From Monarcha castaneiventris obscurior (lineage: Eukaryota; Chordata; Aves; Passeriformes; Monarchidae): a DNA stretch of 64,000 nucleotides. The notes under the pieces were generated by a model, which had not been told where the DNA came from, did not search any database, and saw only the letters and a program-made list of their open reading frames with translations. A program made the translations under genes and the position numbers. The first letter of the stretch is position 1. Each line of letters opens with the position of its first letter. The stretch covers positions 930,001-994,000 of the forward strand of contig JAMPIT010000300.1 in assembly GCA_026261815.1 (NCBI GenBank). The letters run 5' to 3'. Positions 37,901-46,000 of this stretch are shown in pieces.

Positions 37901-40900
37901 AAGCAGCAGCAATAAAAGGTTAAAATACTGATTCTTTGACTCTTCCTTCACCTGTAACAATAGAGAATTCAACTCAGCACAGACAGGACTCCATGGGAAG
38001 TACAGACAGAGCACAGATTCTGCAGACACTTTCCTGCAAGGACATCTCTCCTATTTAATCCTTTCCATAATCTGCACCTCCAGACCAGGTGCTCAGAGCC
38101 CATTATCAGGGGAATGGGGACACAGACATCCCCTATGAAGACCCCAGAAGCAGCTTGACAGCCCCTGTGATCCTTTTAGATCACAGTAAGGTTAGATTTA
38201 TGTCTGAAATGCACTCACTACCCCTGAAACATGTGAGGTTTGGGGTCTGGCCCACTGATCCAGGACTCTGTGCTGCAGTACCTGATTTCCTAACTCAATC
38301 AATACTTCTCCAAAGCACTGGGTACTCAGGCAGGAGCTCGGAGGATGAATAAGCACCACAACAAACCTGCTGAGCTGCCAGCACAGACCTCTCAGGACAC
38401 AAAGCAGGTGGGACACTGCACAAGGTTTGCCCTTTGCCCAGACCCTGTCTCCCGCTCAGGGGGCCTGACTTAAAAATGGGATTGCTGTTGAGTAAAGGTC
38501 CATACACAGGAACCACTTAGATAATGAACTTGCACTGAATTTAAAATAGCAACCAAACTTTTCTTGTTCACATTCCAACCACAGCATCATCGCTACCATG
38601 AAAAGTCACTGCTAAGTCTGCTCCTGATTTCAAAGGACCTGCAATTTTGCTTTCCACAAAACTCCCCTGAATCTGAGATGCTGAATAGCTTCATTTTCAT
38701 GAGTAACACACACCCCTTGGCCAAGCATGAAAAAAATCTTTCAAACCAGGAGATGACGACCTTTTAAATTTTCCACTTTATCTCATGACAGCCCACTTTA
38801 GGCTTCAAATAGTCCTGACAAATCAAAGGAACTACTGTTATTTTTTTAAAGCAGTAAGAAACTGCATTCATACAGTCCTCCACTGCACACTGAATTTCAC
38901 ATGGCCTTCATAAAACTGAACAGCAGCAGAAAGCAATACATGTAAGTCTTATTCATTTCACTGCACTCAGCTCCCACCCCCCAGAGCAGCTCCCACTCGT
39001 GTGCCGTCACTGTGGGGCTGTGCCCTCCGTGCCCTCCTGGCACACACAGACTGCCCACTGCGATCCAGGATCTCACTGAGCTTTAAACATCACCTGGGAA
39101 TTATCAGGCAAAAGCCCTTTCTTTATCAAGATGCCCAACTGTCACAATGCTGTATAAGACTGACCACAGGTAAAAGCAGATTTTTAATGAGTCACAAACT
39201 GTTTTCTGATGTTACAATCTGCCAATCTCGTCTTCTCTGAACACACAGAGCCTCCAAAGTCCCACACTGAGAACACACAAATGTTTTGCTCTGCCATCAA
39301 ATCTATTCTTCAGAGTTCTACTGCTAGCAGAAGTGCACGGATTTAAATTGCTACATTCAAAAGAGATGTCAAGTGAAATATTTACCCTAATTAACATAGC
39401 AGGAACAGGTCCAAAGCACAAATAAAAGGACAGGCCCACTTGATTTATGTCAGACAACATGCAGGACTAAGTTAAGACACATTAAGGCCTGAAATAGTTG
39501 CATATCCCCATTTTACATTAAAAGACAGTGATTTGTTTTAGAAAGTTCCTGAAATACGTACTAAAATCTATTCATTTTCTGAAGTAAATTTGACATCTAT
39601 TGGTAAACTTTTCAAAGAAAAACATGACACCCTTTTTTTTTTGCCTCTCTTTGCAGTTTTAGAGAAAATGGTGAAAAAGAGATGTTGTTGATTAGAGGGA
39701 CCAGCTGAAGGTTTGGTTGAATTTCAGTAAAAAATTCAAACAATTAAAATTCACAGGGATTTCAAAGGTCTGTGTATAAATATCACTTTGAATGAAAATG
39801 AAACCCAAATGTGAGATGTCAGCTCTCTAAATGTGATCACTATTAGATACAAAACAGTCACTTAGATCAGGAAATACACCACAGCTACCACTCTGTCACT
39901 GAAAACAAGGGAAGTCAGAGTCCACCAACTCTTCTTCCATTTTTCCTACATTCTCACAGGTGCAAAATTGGTCAGGACAGCAGTGAGCAAAAACTACTTC
40001 TGTTTAAAACAAAAGATTTTGACTTCTTTAAGACAAGCGAAGCCATCTTTTAAAAAGGCATCATGGAATATCCTGAGTTGGAAGGGGCCCACCAGGATCA
40101 TTCCAACTCCTGGCCCTGCAAAGGATGACGCCAAAAATCCCTCCATGTGCCTGAGAGTGGTACTCCACTGTTATCCTTTAGTGTGATTGCAGCCCAACAC
40201 GGGATTGATTTCAATCAGCTCAGATTAAGTTCCTGGATAAATTTAGACAGATGTCCTTCACACGCCACAGCACCTCCAAGGAAGGCTGAATATGGGAACA
40301 ATTCCCAGCATTTACATTGGAAAAAAGCACCAGAAGTTGTAAAGATGTATTTCAATATATACAAATGTGGTGTAAATGACTGACATCTTATAAAGCTCCC
40401 AAAATTTTCTTAGGCAGAAATACATAACATGAAAGATCTGTGTAACTCTCTATCAGCCCTGAGGTACAAAAGCAAACAAAATAAAACTATACTTGAAGAT
40501 CAGACTTGCACATGAAGGGTCTGGAGAGTCAGTCCTCGGAGAAGCAGCTGAGGGAGCTGGGAAAGGGGCTCAGCCTGGAGAAAAGGAGGCTCAGGGGGGA
40601 CCTTGTGGGGGGGGTCAGGCTCTGCTCCCAGGGAACAGGGACAGGAGGAGAGGGAACAGCCTCAGGCTGGGCCAGGGGAGGCTCAGGGTGGACATCAGCA
40701 GGAATTTCCCCATGGAAAGGGTGCTCAGGCCTTGGCAGGGGCTGCCCAGGGAGGTTTGGAGCCCCCATCCCTGGAGGTGCCCAAGGAAGGGCTGGAGGTG
40801 GCACTCAGAGCTCTGGGCTGGGGACAAGGTGGGGATCAGGCACAGCTTGGACTCCATGGGCTGGGAGGGCTTTTCCAACCCTAATGACTCTGTGATCACC

Positions 40901-43773
40901 ATGACTTTATTTTTAGTAAATCCCAGGTACTCCCCAGAGAAATCAGCATTCAGTATTTTGAGATCAAGCTGGAAGGAACAGCCACAGTCCCTGCAGGAGA
41001 CAGCTCTGCCCAGGAAATGAGGAGCACGTTTTCCTGTGTGGTCAGACAAGCTCAGTGTTCTCTAAAGTGACTCCTGTGAACCAGAGATGTGGGGGAAAGG
41101 ACACTCCTCCCTTTCAGAGCCCTCTTGCACATTTTATAAGCTTCTTTTATAAGAAAACAGAGCCCATACAAACTCCCTATCACTTCCTGTGCCCTGCTCT
41201 GTGTTCTTCACTCCCCTCCATGGACTTAGTTCTTTTCAACCATGCATGAAAGAGGAGCCAAAATCCTCCCCAGCACCACCAAGAGTTGAATTCTCCAGGT
41301 TTTGTTCCAGGTTTTGTGGAACTGCAGCACCAGAGACCAGGACCCCCTGACATGGAAGCAGATCCTGTCCCACACACCAGGAAGGCCCCCACCCAAACAC
41401 ACCAAGGCTACAAGAGCATCAGTACCACCAACCTTTACAGATACTTTACTTCAATATTCCCTGTGCACAAAAAACTATCAGTTTCCAACTCCTTTTAGGA
41501 TTTGCGTTGCCGCCTTTTCCACCCTCAGTGCTCAGCGTTGTCCTGGCATTCCTGGGACAACACACCAGGCTGCTCACACACTGCAGGGTGAAGCTGTGCC
41601 CCTGTGCTGCCAGTGGCACACAGAACACACTGACCCCTTATCCCAGACTTATTTCCCACTCTGAAAACAATGCCCACACATTTCCCTTTCTAAGAATCCA
41701 ATGAATCACTGTTTCCAGCAGCAAAAATCCAGAGATACAATTTCTTCCAAAAATTAATGGAAAAATAAACACAACTTAGCAGCAGATTACAACCTAGAAA
41801 TTCTATATAACCACTTATTTTTGTGAAAAAATGCATAGAGCAAGTGTAAAAACAGATTTCATATCCGAACATATCAACACAGGCTGACACTTCTGGGTGT
41901 CAGAAGAAGTTGTGAGTAAATGAAAGGAGGAATCAGGGCTGGACAACACAAAAATCCCCAAGGGTTTTTGCTCTTAGGTCAGCAACAGGAGTAGCCAAAC
42001 TAGATGCGCTCACCTAAGCAGAAACTAGGAACAACATTAAAATGTAAGATTTCCTAAACTAAAATACCTCTGGCAGTATCTTCTGTACCTATGGGGTTTG
42101 TATGAAAAAGGAGTTAAGACCAAAGCTTGCAGATACATGACTTCAGTGACAACTCAGTTCCAATTCCAACAGCAATTCTTTGGGATACACCAGTCCAACT
42201 ACTTTAACGTGGAACAACACTGGCATCCAGTGGCCAATTCAATTAATCACAGAAGGGATTCAGCCACCCTGCTGCCCTTCTCTGCACCAGGAAGCAGCTC
42301 TGTATCTATAAGGGACAATGAAAATCTGGAGGATGTTTCCAAGAGCCTGCACACTCCAGAGCCCAGAGAAAACCCTTGCTCCATGCCTTTCGTTTACCTG
42401 GCAGCGCAGTGATGAAGTCCCGCTGTAACATGGGCTTCAGGTAAGAGTTAATATGTCCATGCTGATAGTGACACATTCGGGAAATGAGGTGTTCCACAAA
42501 TTCCACTTGATCTGATTCAGACCACTGGTCAAAATATTTTATACACAAGTCTTTTTCCTTTTCGTAGTTTCCTTCCGATGGTCTTTTTCTTGAGACAATC
42601 ACAGATGAAGTTCCATTACTTATCTGGGGTTGGAAAAGGAACATTATTGATATGTTAGTATATATTTAAATACTGGTAATTATATATTAACTCTAGGAAC
42701 AGCTTAATAAAAACTCTCTCAAGGAAGAACATGTAAGAAGATGCAAAGAAATAATCAAAGCTGAATTTTAAAACACATTCTTCAAGATATGAGCTACATC
42801 AGATAAATTTCAAAGACTTTTCCAAGTCTTTCATAGACTTTACTCCTAAATTACTTCTTACTCTGCAAGTCTTCCCTCACAGATTCAGACTTCCCAAGTC
42901 TGAATTCTTCCCTTACACCTTTTACCATTTAAACTGCAAGGAACTTAACTGTTTTTAGAACTACCTTTCCCAGCTCAAAGCAGTGGTTTCTGGGCACACT
43001 GCAGTTTGTCTCCACAAATGTTTTGCTCAGGTTCTGGCAGTTAAGAGATAAAATTGGATATAAATACGCTAATTAATGTAAGAATTCGAGACTCTTATGT
43101 CAGTGTTGCACTGGTTGTCTGTAAATGAAAGCTGAGAATCAAGGGCTTGGTCTGTTTTTGCGGAACAGCTCCTGTCAATGTTTGGGACATCCCCAAACAC
43201 CTCATTAAAATCCTGGGAGATTCAGCTCCACATCAGGATGCCCCACGAACACCTCGGCAGGAGTTACTGCTAATTAGTGAGCACAGCCTCAGAGTGATGC
43301 CAGCTCCTCTGAGCCCCTCAGGAGGCCAAGGGGCTGCTGGGGAGCCATCGGCAGCTCTGAGATATTCCCAAATTTCTTCAAAGCAAATGGGTTGTGAGTC
43401 CTTGCCATGCTGAACTTCTCTTCTTAAACAACACATGCTCAGAAATACAAACGAACTGTATTCCCAAGGATCCTTTGATGCAGCATTGTCCTTCCAAGGT
43501 CAGCACAAACTACAAAATCTGAGCAGAACTGGTAATTTCTCAAGGATTATCCACTGGTGTCATCCTTCACTCGAAGGCTGAGCTAATTTTAGGAGGATAC
43601 AGCCAATGACATCCAAGGATGACTATGCAGACCCAAGATTTGGACATTTCTCAAAAGCAGGAACACACAAAATCCTGGCACTTCTCCTTCTACATCCATG
43701 TTAGTCCTACCTGCCACAGCGTATTTTTCTTTGGAGACTCATCTTCATTCTGATCCTCCATTACTGACGTGTT
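19805..43773 (-). CDS. FBXW11: FBXW11 (beta-TrCP2) coding region, 5' incomplete
   Basis: This is the spliced coding region of an F-box/WD40 protein, the substrate receptor of the SCF(beta-TrCP) ubiquitin ligase. It recognises DSGxxS phosphodegrons in proteins such as IkB and beta-catenin and acts in cytosol and nucleus. Eleven exons are visible: 43711-43773, 42398-42623, 36794-36980, 35932-36022, 25264-25401, 24592-24710, 23805-24054, 22611-22729, 21974-22084, 21373-21451 and 19805-19966. They total 1545 nt, join in frame and end in TAA. With the roughly 15 residues expected from the missing first exon, the protein would be about 529 aa, as for the known shorter isoform. Domain order is variable N-terminus, D (dimerisation) domain, F-box, linker, seven WD40 repeats. 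Paralogue-diagnostic residues in WD5 and the C-terminus fit FBXW11 and not BTRC. No frameshift or stop is seen, so the gene looks functional. Confidence 0.97.
21373..21451 (-). CDS. FBXW11: FBXW11 exon: loop and strand of blade 6/7
   Basis: This 79-nt exon has a ttactttcag acceptor and a gtaagt donor. One base completes the split Gly codon, then 26 codons follow from [18 protein letters not shown] to [21 protein letters not shown] is the FBXW11 form; BTRC is recalled as [13 protein letters not shown]. The segment closes blade 6 and holds the long loop leading to blade 7. Confidence 0.97.
21974..22084 (-). CDS. FBXW11: FBXW11 exon: WD40 repeat 6
   Basis: This 111-nt exon has a ctccccag acceptor and a gtacgt donor. 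It encodes [20 protein letters not shown] through [17 protein letters not shown]. The Leu-Val-Arg of EELVRC contains the equivalents of Leu472 and Arg474 of human beta-TrCP1; the Arg is one of the main phosphoserine contacts and its loss abolishes substrate binding. Both end codons are split, consistent with neighbouring exon phases. Confidence 0.97.
22611..22729 (-). CDS. FBXW11: FBXW11 exon: WD40 repeat 5
   Basis: This 119-nt exon has a tccccag acceptor and a gtgggt donor. It encodes [20 protein letters not shown] to SGSSDNTIR, with the last Arg codon split. KRGIA aligns with Arg431-Gly432-Ala434 and the first Ser of GSSDN with Ser448 of human beta-TrCP1, all in the degron pocket. VWSTSTCEF is diagnostic: BTRC has Asn in place of the Ser after VW. 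The exon is clearly GC-richer at third positions than its neighbours. Confidence 0.97.
23799..23804 (-). other. FBXW11: GC-type 5' splice site (gcaagt)
   Basis: The WD3-4 exon ends ATCAAG and the intron starts gcaagt. Apart from the C at intron position 2 this is a perfect donor consensus, as is usual for genuine GC-AG introns. The codon phase (0) and the next exon's start (GTG TGG) require this position. Confidence 0.93.
23805..24054 (-). CDS. FBXW11: FBXW11 exon: WD40 repeats 3 and 4, GC donor
   Basis: This 250-nt exon is the largest of the propeller. It completes an Arg codon and encodes [20 protein letters not shown] through [19 protein letters not shown] to ASGDRTIK, covering blades 3 and 4. 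Leu of AVLHL and Asn of AVNVV align with Leu351 and Asn394 of the human beta-TrCP1 substrate pocket. The acceptor is a normal cccgcag. The donor reads AAG|gcaagt, a GC-AG intron. Using the nearby gt instead would add four bases and break the frame. TGEVL and HHNEAV fit FBXW11, while the Pro of ASPTD is the residue recalled for BTRC. Confidence 0.97.
24592..24710 (-). CDS. FBXW11: FBXW11 exon: WD40 repeat 2
   Basis: This 119-nt exon has a tctaacag acceptor and a gtgagt donor. It encodes [20 protein letters not shown] to TGSSDSTVR, with the final Arg codon split. It holds the GH dipeptide and WD strand of blade 2. The Ser of GSV and the first Ser of TGSSD align with Ser309 and Ser325 of human beta-TrCP1, both phosphodegron contacts. 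The residues TSLECLK match FBXW11 and not the NTLECKR of BTRC. Confidence 0.97.
25264..25401 (-). CDS. FBXW11: FBXW11 exon: WD40 repeat 1
   Basis: This 138-nt exon (46 codons, phase 0 at both ends) has a gccctcag acceptor and a gtgagc donor. It encodes the end of the linker ([20 protein letters not shown]) and propeller blade 1 ([19 protein letters not shown]). By alignment to the human beta-TrCP1-phosphopeptide structure, the Tyr of GVYC and the Arg of GLRD correspond to Tyr271 and Arg285, which contact the DSG phosphodegron. Both are kept. The spacing of the blade is the usual roughly 40 residues. Confidence 0.97.
25402..35931 (-). other. FBXW11: FBXW11 10.5 kb intron between linker and WD1
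   Basis: It has a gtaggt donor and a gccctcag acceptor. The only named content is the CR1 at 30636-31272. No additional coding exon with plausible splice sites and family similarity was found. Confidence 0.85.
30636..31272 (-). mobile_element. CR1 LINE, about 640 bp, sense to FBXW11
   Basis: Read on the minus strand it ends at 'ggtcccttctaactg', and its body matches the subfamily seen at 17678-17938. It reaches further 5' than most copies here (the 'ggacagcaccc', 'cctgggactgcc' and 'gctggagagcagctcctgga' parts). The 232-aa frame on this strand is not a gene. It sits in the 10.5 kb intron. Confidence 0.87.
35932..36022 (-). CDS. FBXW11: FBXW11 exon: linker between F-box and propeller
   Basis: This 91-nt exon has a tttctag acceptor and a gtaggt donor. 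It completes a Trp codon and then encodes 30 residues from DQYLFKNRP through [18 protein letters not shown]. This is the rigid helical linker that sets the distance between SKP1/CUL1 and the WD40 domain. The stretch [10 protein letters not shown] lacks the extra residues of the BTRC linker (KPPDGNAPPNSF, recalled), which again supports FBXW11. The exon ends in phase 0, just before the 10.5 kb intron. Confidence 0.97.
36455..36473 (+). repeat. Poly(A) run, 19 nt
   Basis: An uninterrupted run of 19 A. I see no retroposed sequence or target-site duplication next to it. It lies in the short linker/F-box intron. Confidence 0.95.
36794..36980 (-). CDS. FBXW11: FBXW11 exon: F-box
   Basis: This 187-nt exon has a tttgtag acceptor and a gtaagt donor. 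It encodes the F-box, running from [20 protein letters not shown] through [20 protein letters not shown] to [22 protein letters not shown]. The F-box is the three-helix module that docks on SKP1 and so connects the propeller to CUL1-RBX1. The hallmark leucine, isoleucine and tryptophan positions of the fold ([21 protein letters not shown]) are intact. The exon begins with two bases of a Glu codon and ends with two bases of a Trp codon, both completed by the neighbouring exons. A 5.4 kb intron lies upstream and a short 0.77 kb intron downstream. Confidence 0.97.
37255..37782 (+). mobile_element. CR1 LINE, about 530 bp
   Basis: It begins in the 'gagatcccacctggagcagg' segment, continues with the same 3' UTR as the copies at 2490 and 7025, and ends 'cccttccagcccaaaccatt' plus 'ctatgtggttct'. 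It lies antisense in the intron upstream of the F-box exon. A small internal deletion is apparent after 'ggtctgaaggggctaca' and again in the 'ccctggctgcccctggatcc' join. Confidence 0.87.
40058..40150 (-). mobile_element. CR1 LINE, terminal fragment
   Basis: The plus strand reads 'catggaatatcctgagttgg' then 'aaggggcccaccaggatcat', the reverse complement of a CR1 3' end. It is oriented opposite to the copy 350 bp away. Confidence 0.75.
40495..40905 (+). mobile_element. CR1 LINE, third subfamily
   Basis: It contains 'agctgagggagctgggaaag', 'gctcagcctggagaaaagga', 'aatttccccatggaaagggt' and the end 'ttccaaccctaatgactctg'. The body differs from the other copies and resembles the CR1 type that ends 'aaccctaatgattctgtgat'. 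It is antisense to FBXW11 in the D-domain/F-box intron. Confidence 0.87.
42398..42623 (-). CDS. FBXW11: FBXW11 exon: D (dimerisation) domain
   Basis: This 226-nt exon encodes 75 residues plus one base, from [10 protein letters not shown] to ITALP. It has an accccag acceptor and a gtaaac donor. The part from [17 protein letters not shown] to [10 protein letters not shown] is the beta-TrCP D domain, a helical module that mediates homo- and heterodimerisation of beta-TrCP1/2 and helps position substrate on the SCF complex. The final ALP plus G begins the F-box, which continues in the next exon. A basic RKR motif precedes the D domain. The reading frame is open and all family-typical residues are visible. 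From memory of the human protein, NYEKEKD here differs from NYQKEKD by one residue. Confidence 0.97.
43711..43773 (-). CDS. FBXW11: FBXW11 exon: alternative N-terminal segment, 21 codons
   Basis: This 63-nt exon encodes [20 protein letters not shown] followed by Q. It has a polypyrimidine-cag acceptor just above 43773 and a gtagga donor just below 43711, and both boundaries are phase 0. The segment is acidic and probably disordered, and it precedes the D domain. Published FBXW11 isoforms differ in exactly this region: one carries this exon, another a longer exon of about 34 codons. The preceding coding exon, with the initiator Met, is not in the window. The internal Met (VMED) could serve as an in-frame start in transcripts that begin downstream, but nothing in the sequence shows that it does. 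Confidence 0.95.
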
Positions 43774-44154
43774 CTGGAAAAAAAAGAACAAACATTACTT
43801 CAGCTTTTTACTCTGTGACAATTTCTTGCTCTACAAGCATTACAAAAAAGCAAATCAATTGAACGGATAAAATTCATTTTCCCAGTGAACGGAATTCTCA
43901 AAGACTTCTGGCCACAAAACCTGAGTATTATAAATAAATTTCCTTTTTAACTGACATGTTTATCAATTCCATTTACTGTAAAGATAACTCCCCAACCCCG
44001 CTTCAATTTCCTTTGACAGGTTTTCATGCAGCCTTTCAACGCTTTTCTCACTGGGAAATAAATTCACTTTCATCCTACTCAAGCCAAAGCAATTAAACCT
44101 GTCAATGTATTCAACCAGCACTTTCTGCCAAAGTTAAATTGCATACAGCTAGGC

Positions 44155-44173
44155 AAAAAAAAAAAAAAAAAAA
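44155..44173 (+). repeat. Poly(A) run, 19 nt
   Basis: An uninterrupted run of 19 A in the first intron, about 0.4 kb upstream of the 43711 exon. It is followed by a pyrimidine-rich stretch (44200-44590) that I could not identify. Confidence 0.95.
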
Positions 44174-45794
44174 TCACTATACACTACTTACATACAACAG
44201 AATATGCTTTTTCCCCAGCTCTGGGAACAGGGATCATTCTCTGCAGAACATCTCTGCAATTCGCTGCCCAGGCTGTCTACAACCCTTGGCAGTCACCCCT
44301 GCCTTTATTGCAGTGCTCTCCCCACATCAGAACTGCTCCTCACCACTGCTTCCCTCCCTTTCCTTCACCAACAAAAGATTGAAGAATTTCTATACACCTT
44401 CAGCCGCTAATGCTTCTCTGAGATCACCTCTGTCTCCCCACACCTTCCCCTCCTTTCTGCCCCTGCTGCTGATGAGCTGCTCCCTGCTGCTGTCCATGGC
44501 ACACCCACCATCTCTTCCTCTCTGCTCCCAAGTCCCTCACTCCCAGGCAGTTCCTGCTCCCCCCAGCCCTGCCCTCCCCATCCCTGTGCCCAGGAGACCG
44601 GCAGAGGGTTAGCAGGACAAACTGAGTGTCCTCAAACACTGTGTATTTATTTCAGACTTCTTCCCTTCTGTCTCAGCAGAAACAGGAACAAGGGGCTCAA
44701 GTAAAATGCACAATAGAGTAAAGTCACACAATTCCCTTACTCCTGCCATCTTGGATAATGGATAACTCCTTAGAAACTACATCCACCCCCATTCAAAACA
44801 CAATTCCATCTCAAAAGTATTCATCTCCTCCTCTTTTTCCATAGGACATGCTGCACAAACCCAGAAAACTTGGAAAATGAACAGCATCCCATCTATAGCA
44901 ACCCTTCCTGCCCCGCCCAACTGCCTTGGCTCAGGCTTACCCTGAGCCCTCCCTGAAGGTGTGGAAAAACATATGGCACAGGGACTTTGGGTGGCAGAAC
45001 AAAACTCTGGCCACAGGTGATGGAAAGACTCAACTACCTGGTTATGACACACGTGACAATGACATGTACAAGCCCAGGAGGTGGCTGGAGGGGAATCCAG
45101 AAAGGGATAAAGGCAGGAGATGTTTGGGGTGACTCCACAAAAACATGGATTTTAGTGTTTCTGGACATACATCTGACAACCACACCTTCTGTGGTTTTTG
45201 AAGTCACGGTCTCTGGAGTTATCCATAACCACACCCTGCTCCCAACCAGCCCCTCTCACTGGGGTGGAAACCAGTGCAAGGGGTGCTCTCCCCCAGCAGG
45301 GAACACACAGTAGCCCCTCACTGACTGGGACCCAGCCAGCCCACATCAGCTACACCATTCTGGAAAGCAAACATGCCACCAGGGAACTATGCACTTTCTT
45401 TGATTTATTTTATTTCTAGATGAATATGTAAAAATACTCATTAGAGTGATTATATATTGTTAAGGGTGCCTCCAATTAGTGTGTCCTTAAATGAGTAAGG
45501 AACATCTCCTCTCCTTTGGCAGCTGAAGGCTAAATAAACCCATGGATCCTGGGAGCTATGAGCAAGGAACACTGAGAATATCTAACACAGGTGGCTTGGG
45601 TCAGCAAATTCAGCAGAAACCCCGTATTTTATCCATGTATTCCCCCAAACTTTCCTTCAGCAGGGCATGGTGAGATTCTGCCATTGCATTTCTCAATTCA
45701 TCAGAAAATATCTCAGAAATCTTTGCCAGCTTTCCCAGGGATGGAGACTAAGAACTGCCTCCTAAACATGATGTCATCCTGGGAACATACAACA

Positions 45795-46000
45795 GAACTA
45801 CAGCACAGCAGCAGCGTGGCACAGAGTGGTTGTAGTCTGTGCATTTACTGAGGGTGCCCTCCATCCCCTCATCCAGGTCACCAATAGAGACACCAAATAG
45901 GACCAGCCCCACTGCTGAGCCCAGGGGAACTCCAGCAGTGACCAGCTGCCAACGGGGTGCAGCACCATTCACCCCCACATCCACTGATCCGAAGGAGAAG
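45795..46000 (-). mobile_element. CR1 LINE ORF2 remnant (reverse transcriptase)
   Basis: Minus-strand translation gives the decayed stretch [20 protein letters not shown] followed by [13 protein letters not shown]. This lines up with the avian CR1 reverse transcriptase segment 'QGSVLGPVLFNIFINDLDEG', which in intact elements leads into the FADD catalytic box. Here the FADD box is lost (CTDYN). It is the only coding part of a CR1 seen in the window and is clearly dead. Confidence 0.78.

Larger units (their letters stand above)
36981..42397 (-). other. FBXW11: FBXW11 5.4 kb intron between D-domain and F-box exons
   Basis: It has a gtaaac donor and a tttgtag acceptor. It is the intron densest in CR1 for its size, with copies at 37255, 40058 and 40495. 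Nothing else is recognised. Confidence 0.85.

Noticed and set aside
19778..43773. Assignment of the gene to BTRC (beta-TrCP1)
   Set aside because: WD5 (VWSTSTCEF), [20 protein letters not shown], the linker and the [15 protein letters not shown] tail all match FBXW11. Only the WD4 proline is BTRC-like.
44139..44612. 157-codon plus-strand frame after the poly(A) run
   Set aside because: It starts by translating the A run as lysines and continues in a pyrimidine-rich region with biased composition. It shows no domain.
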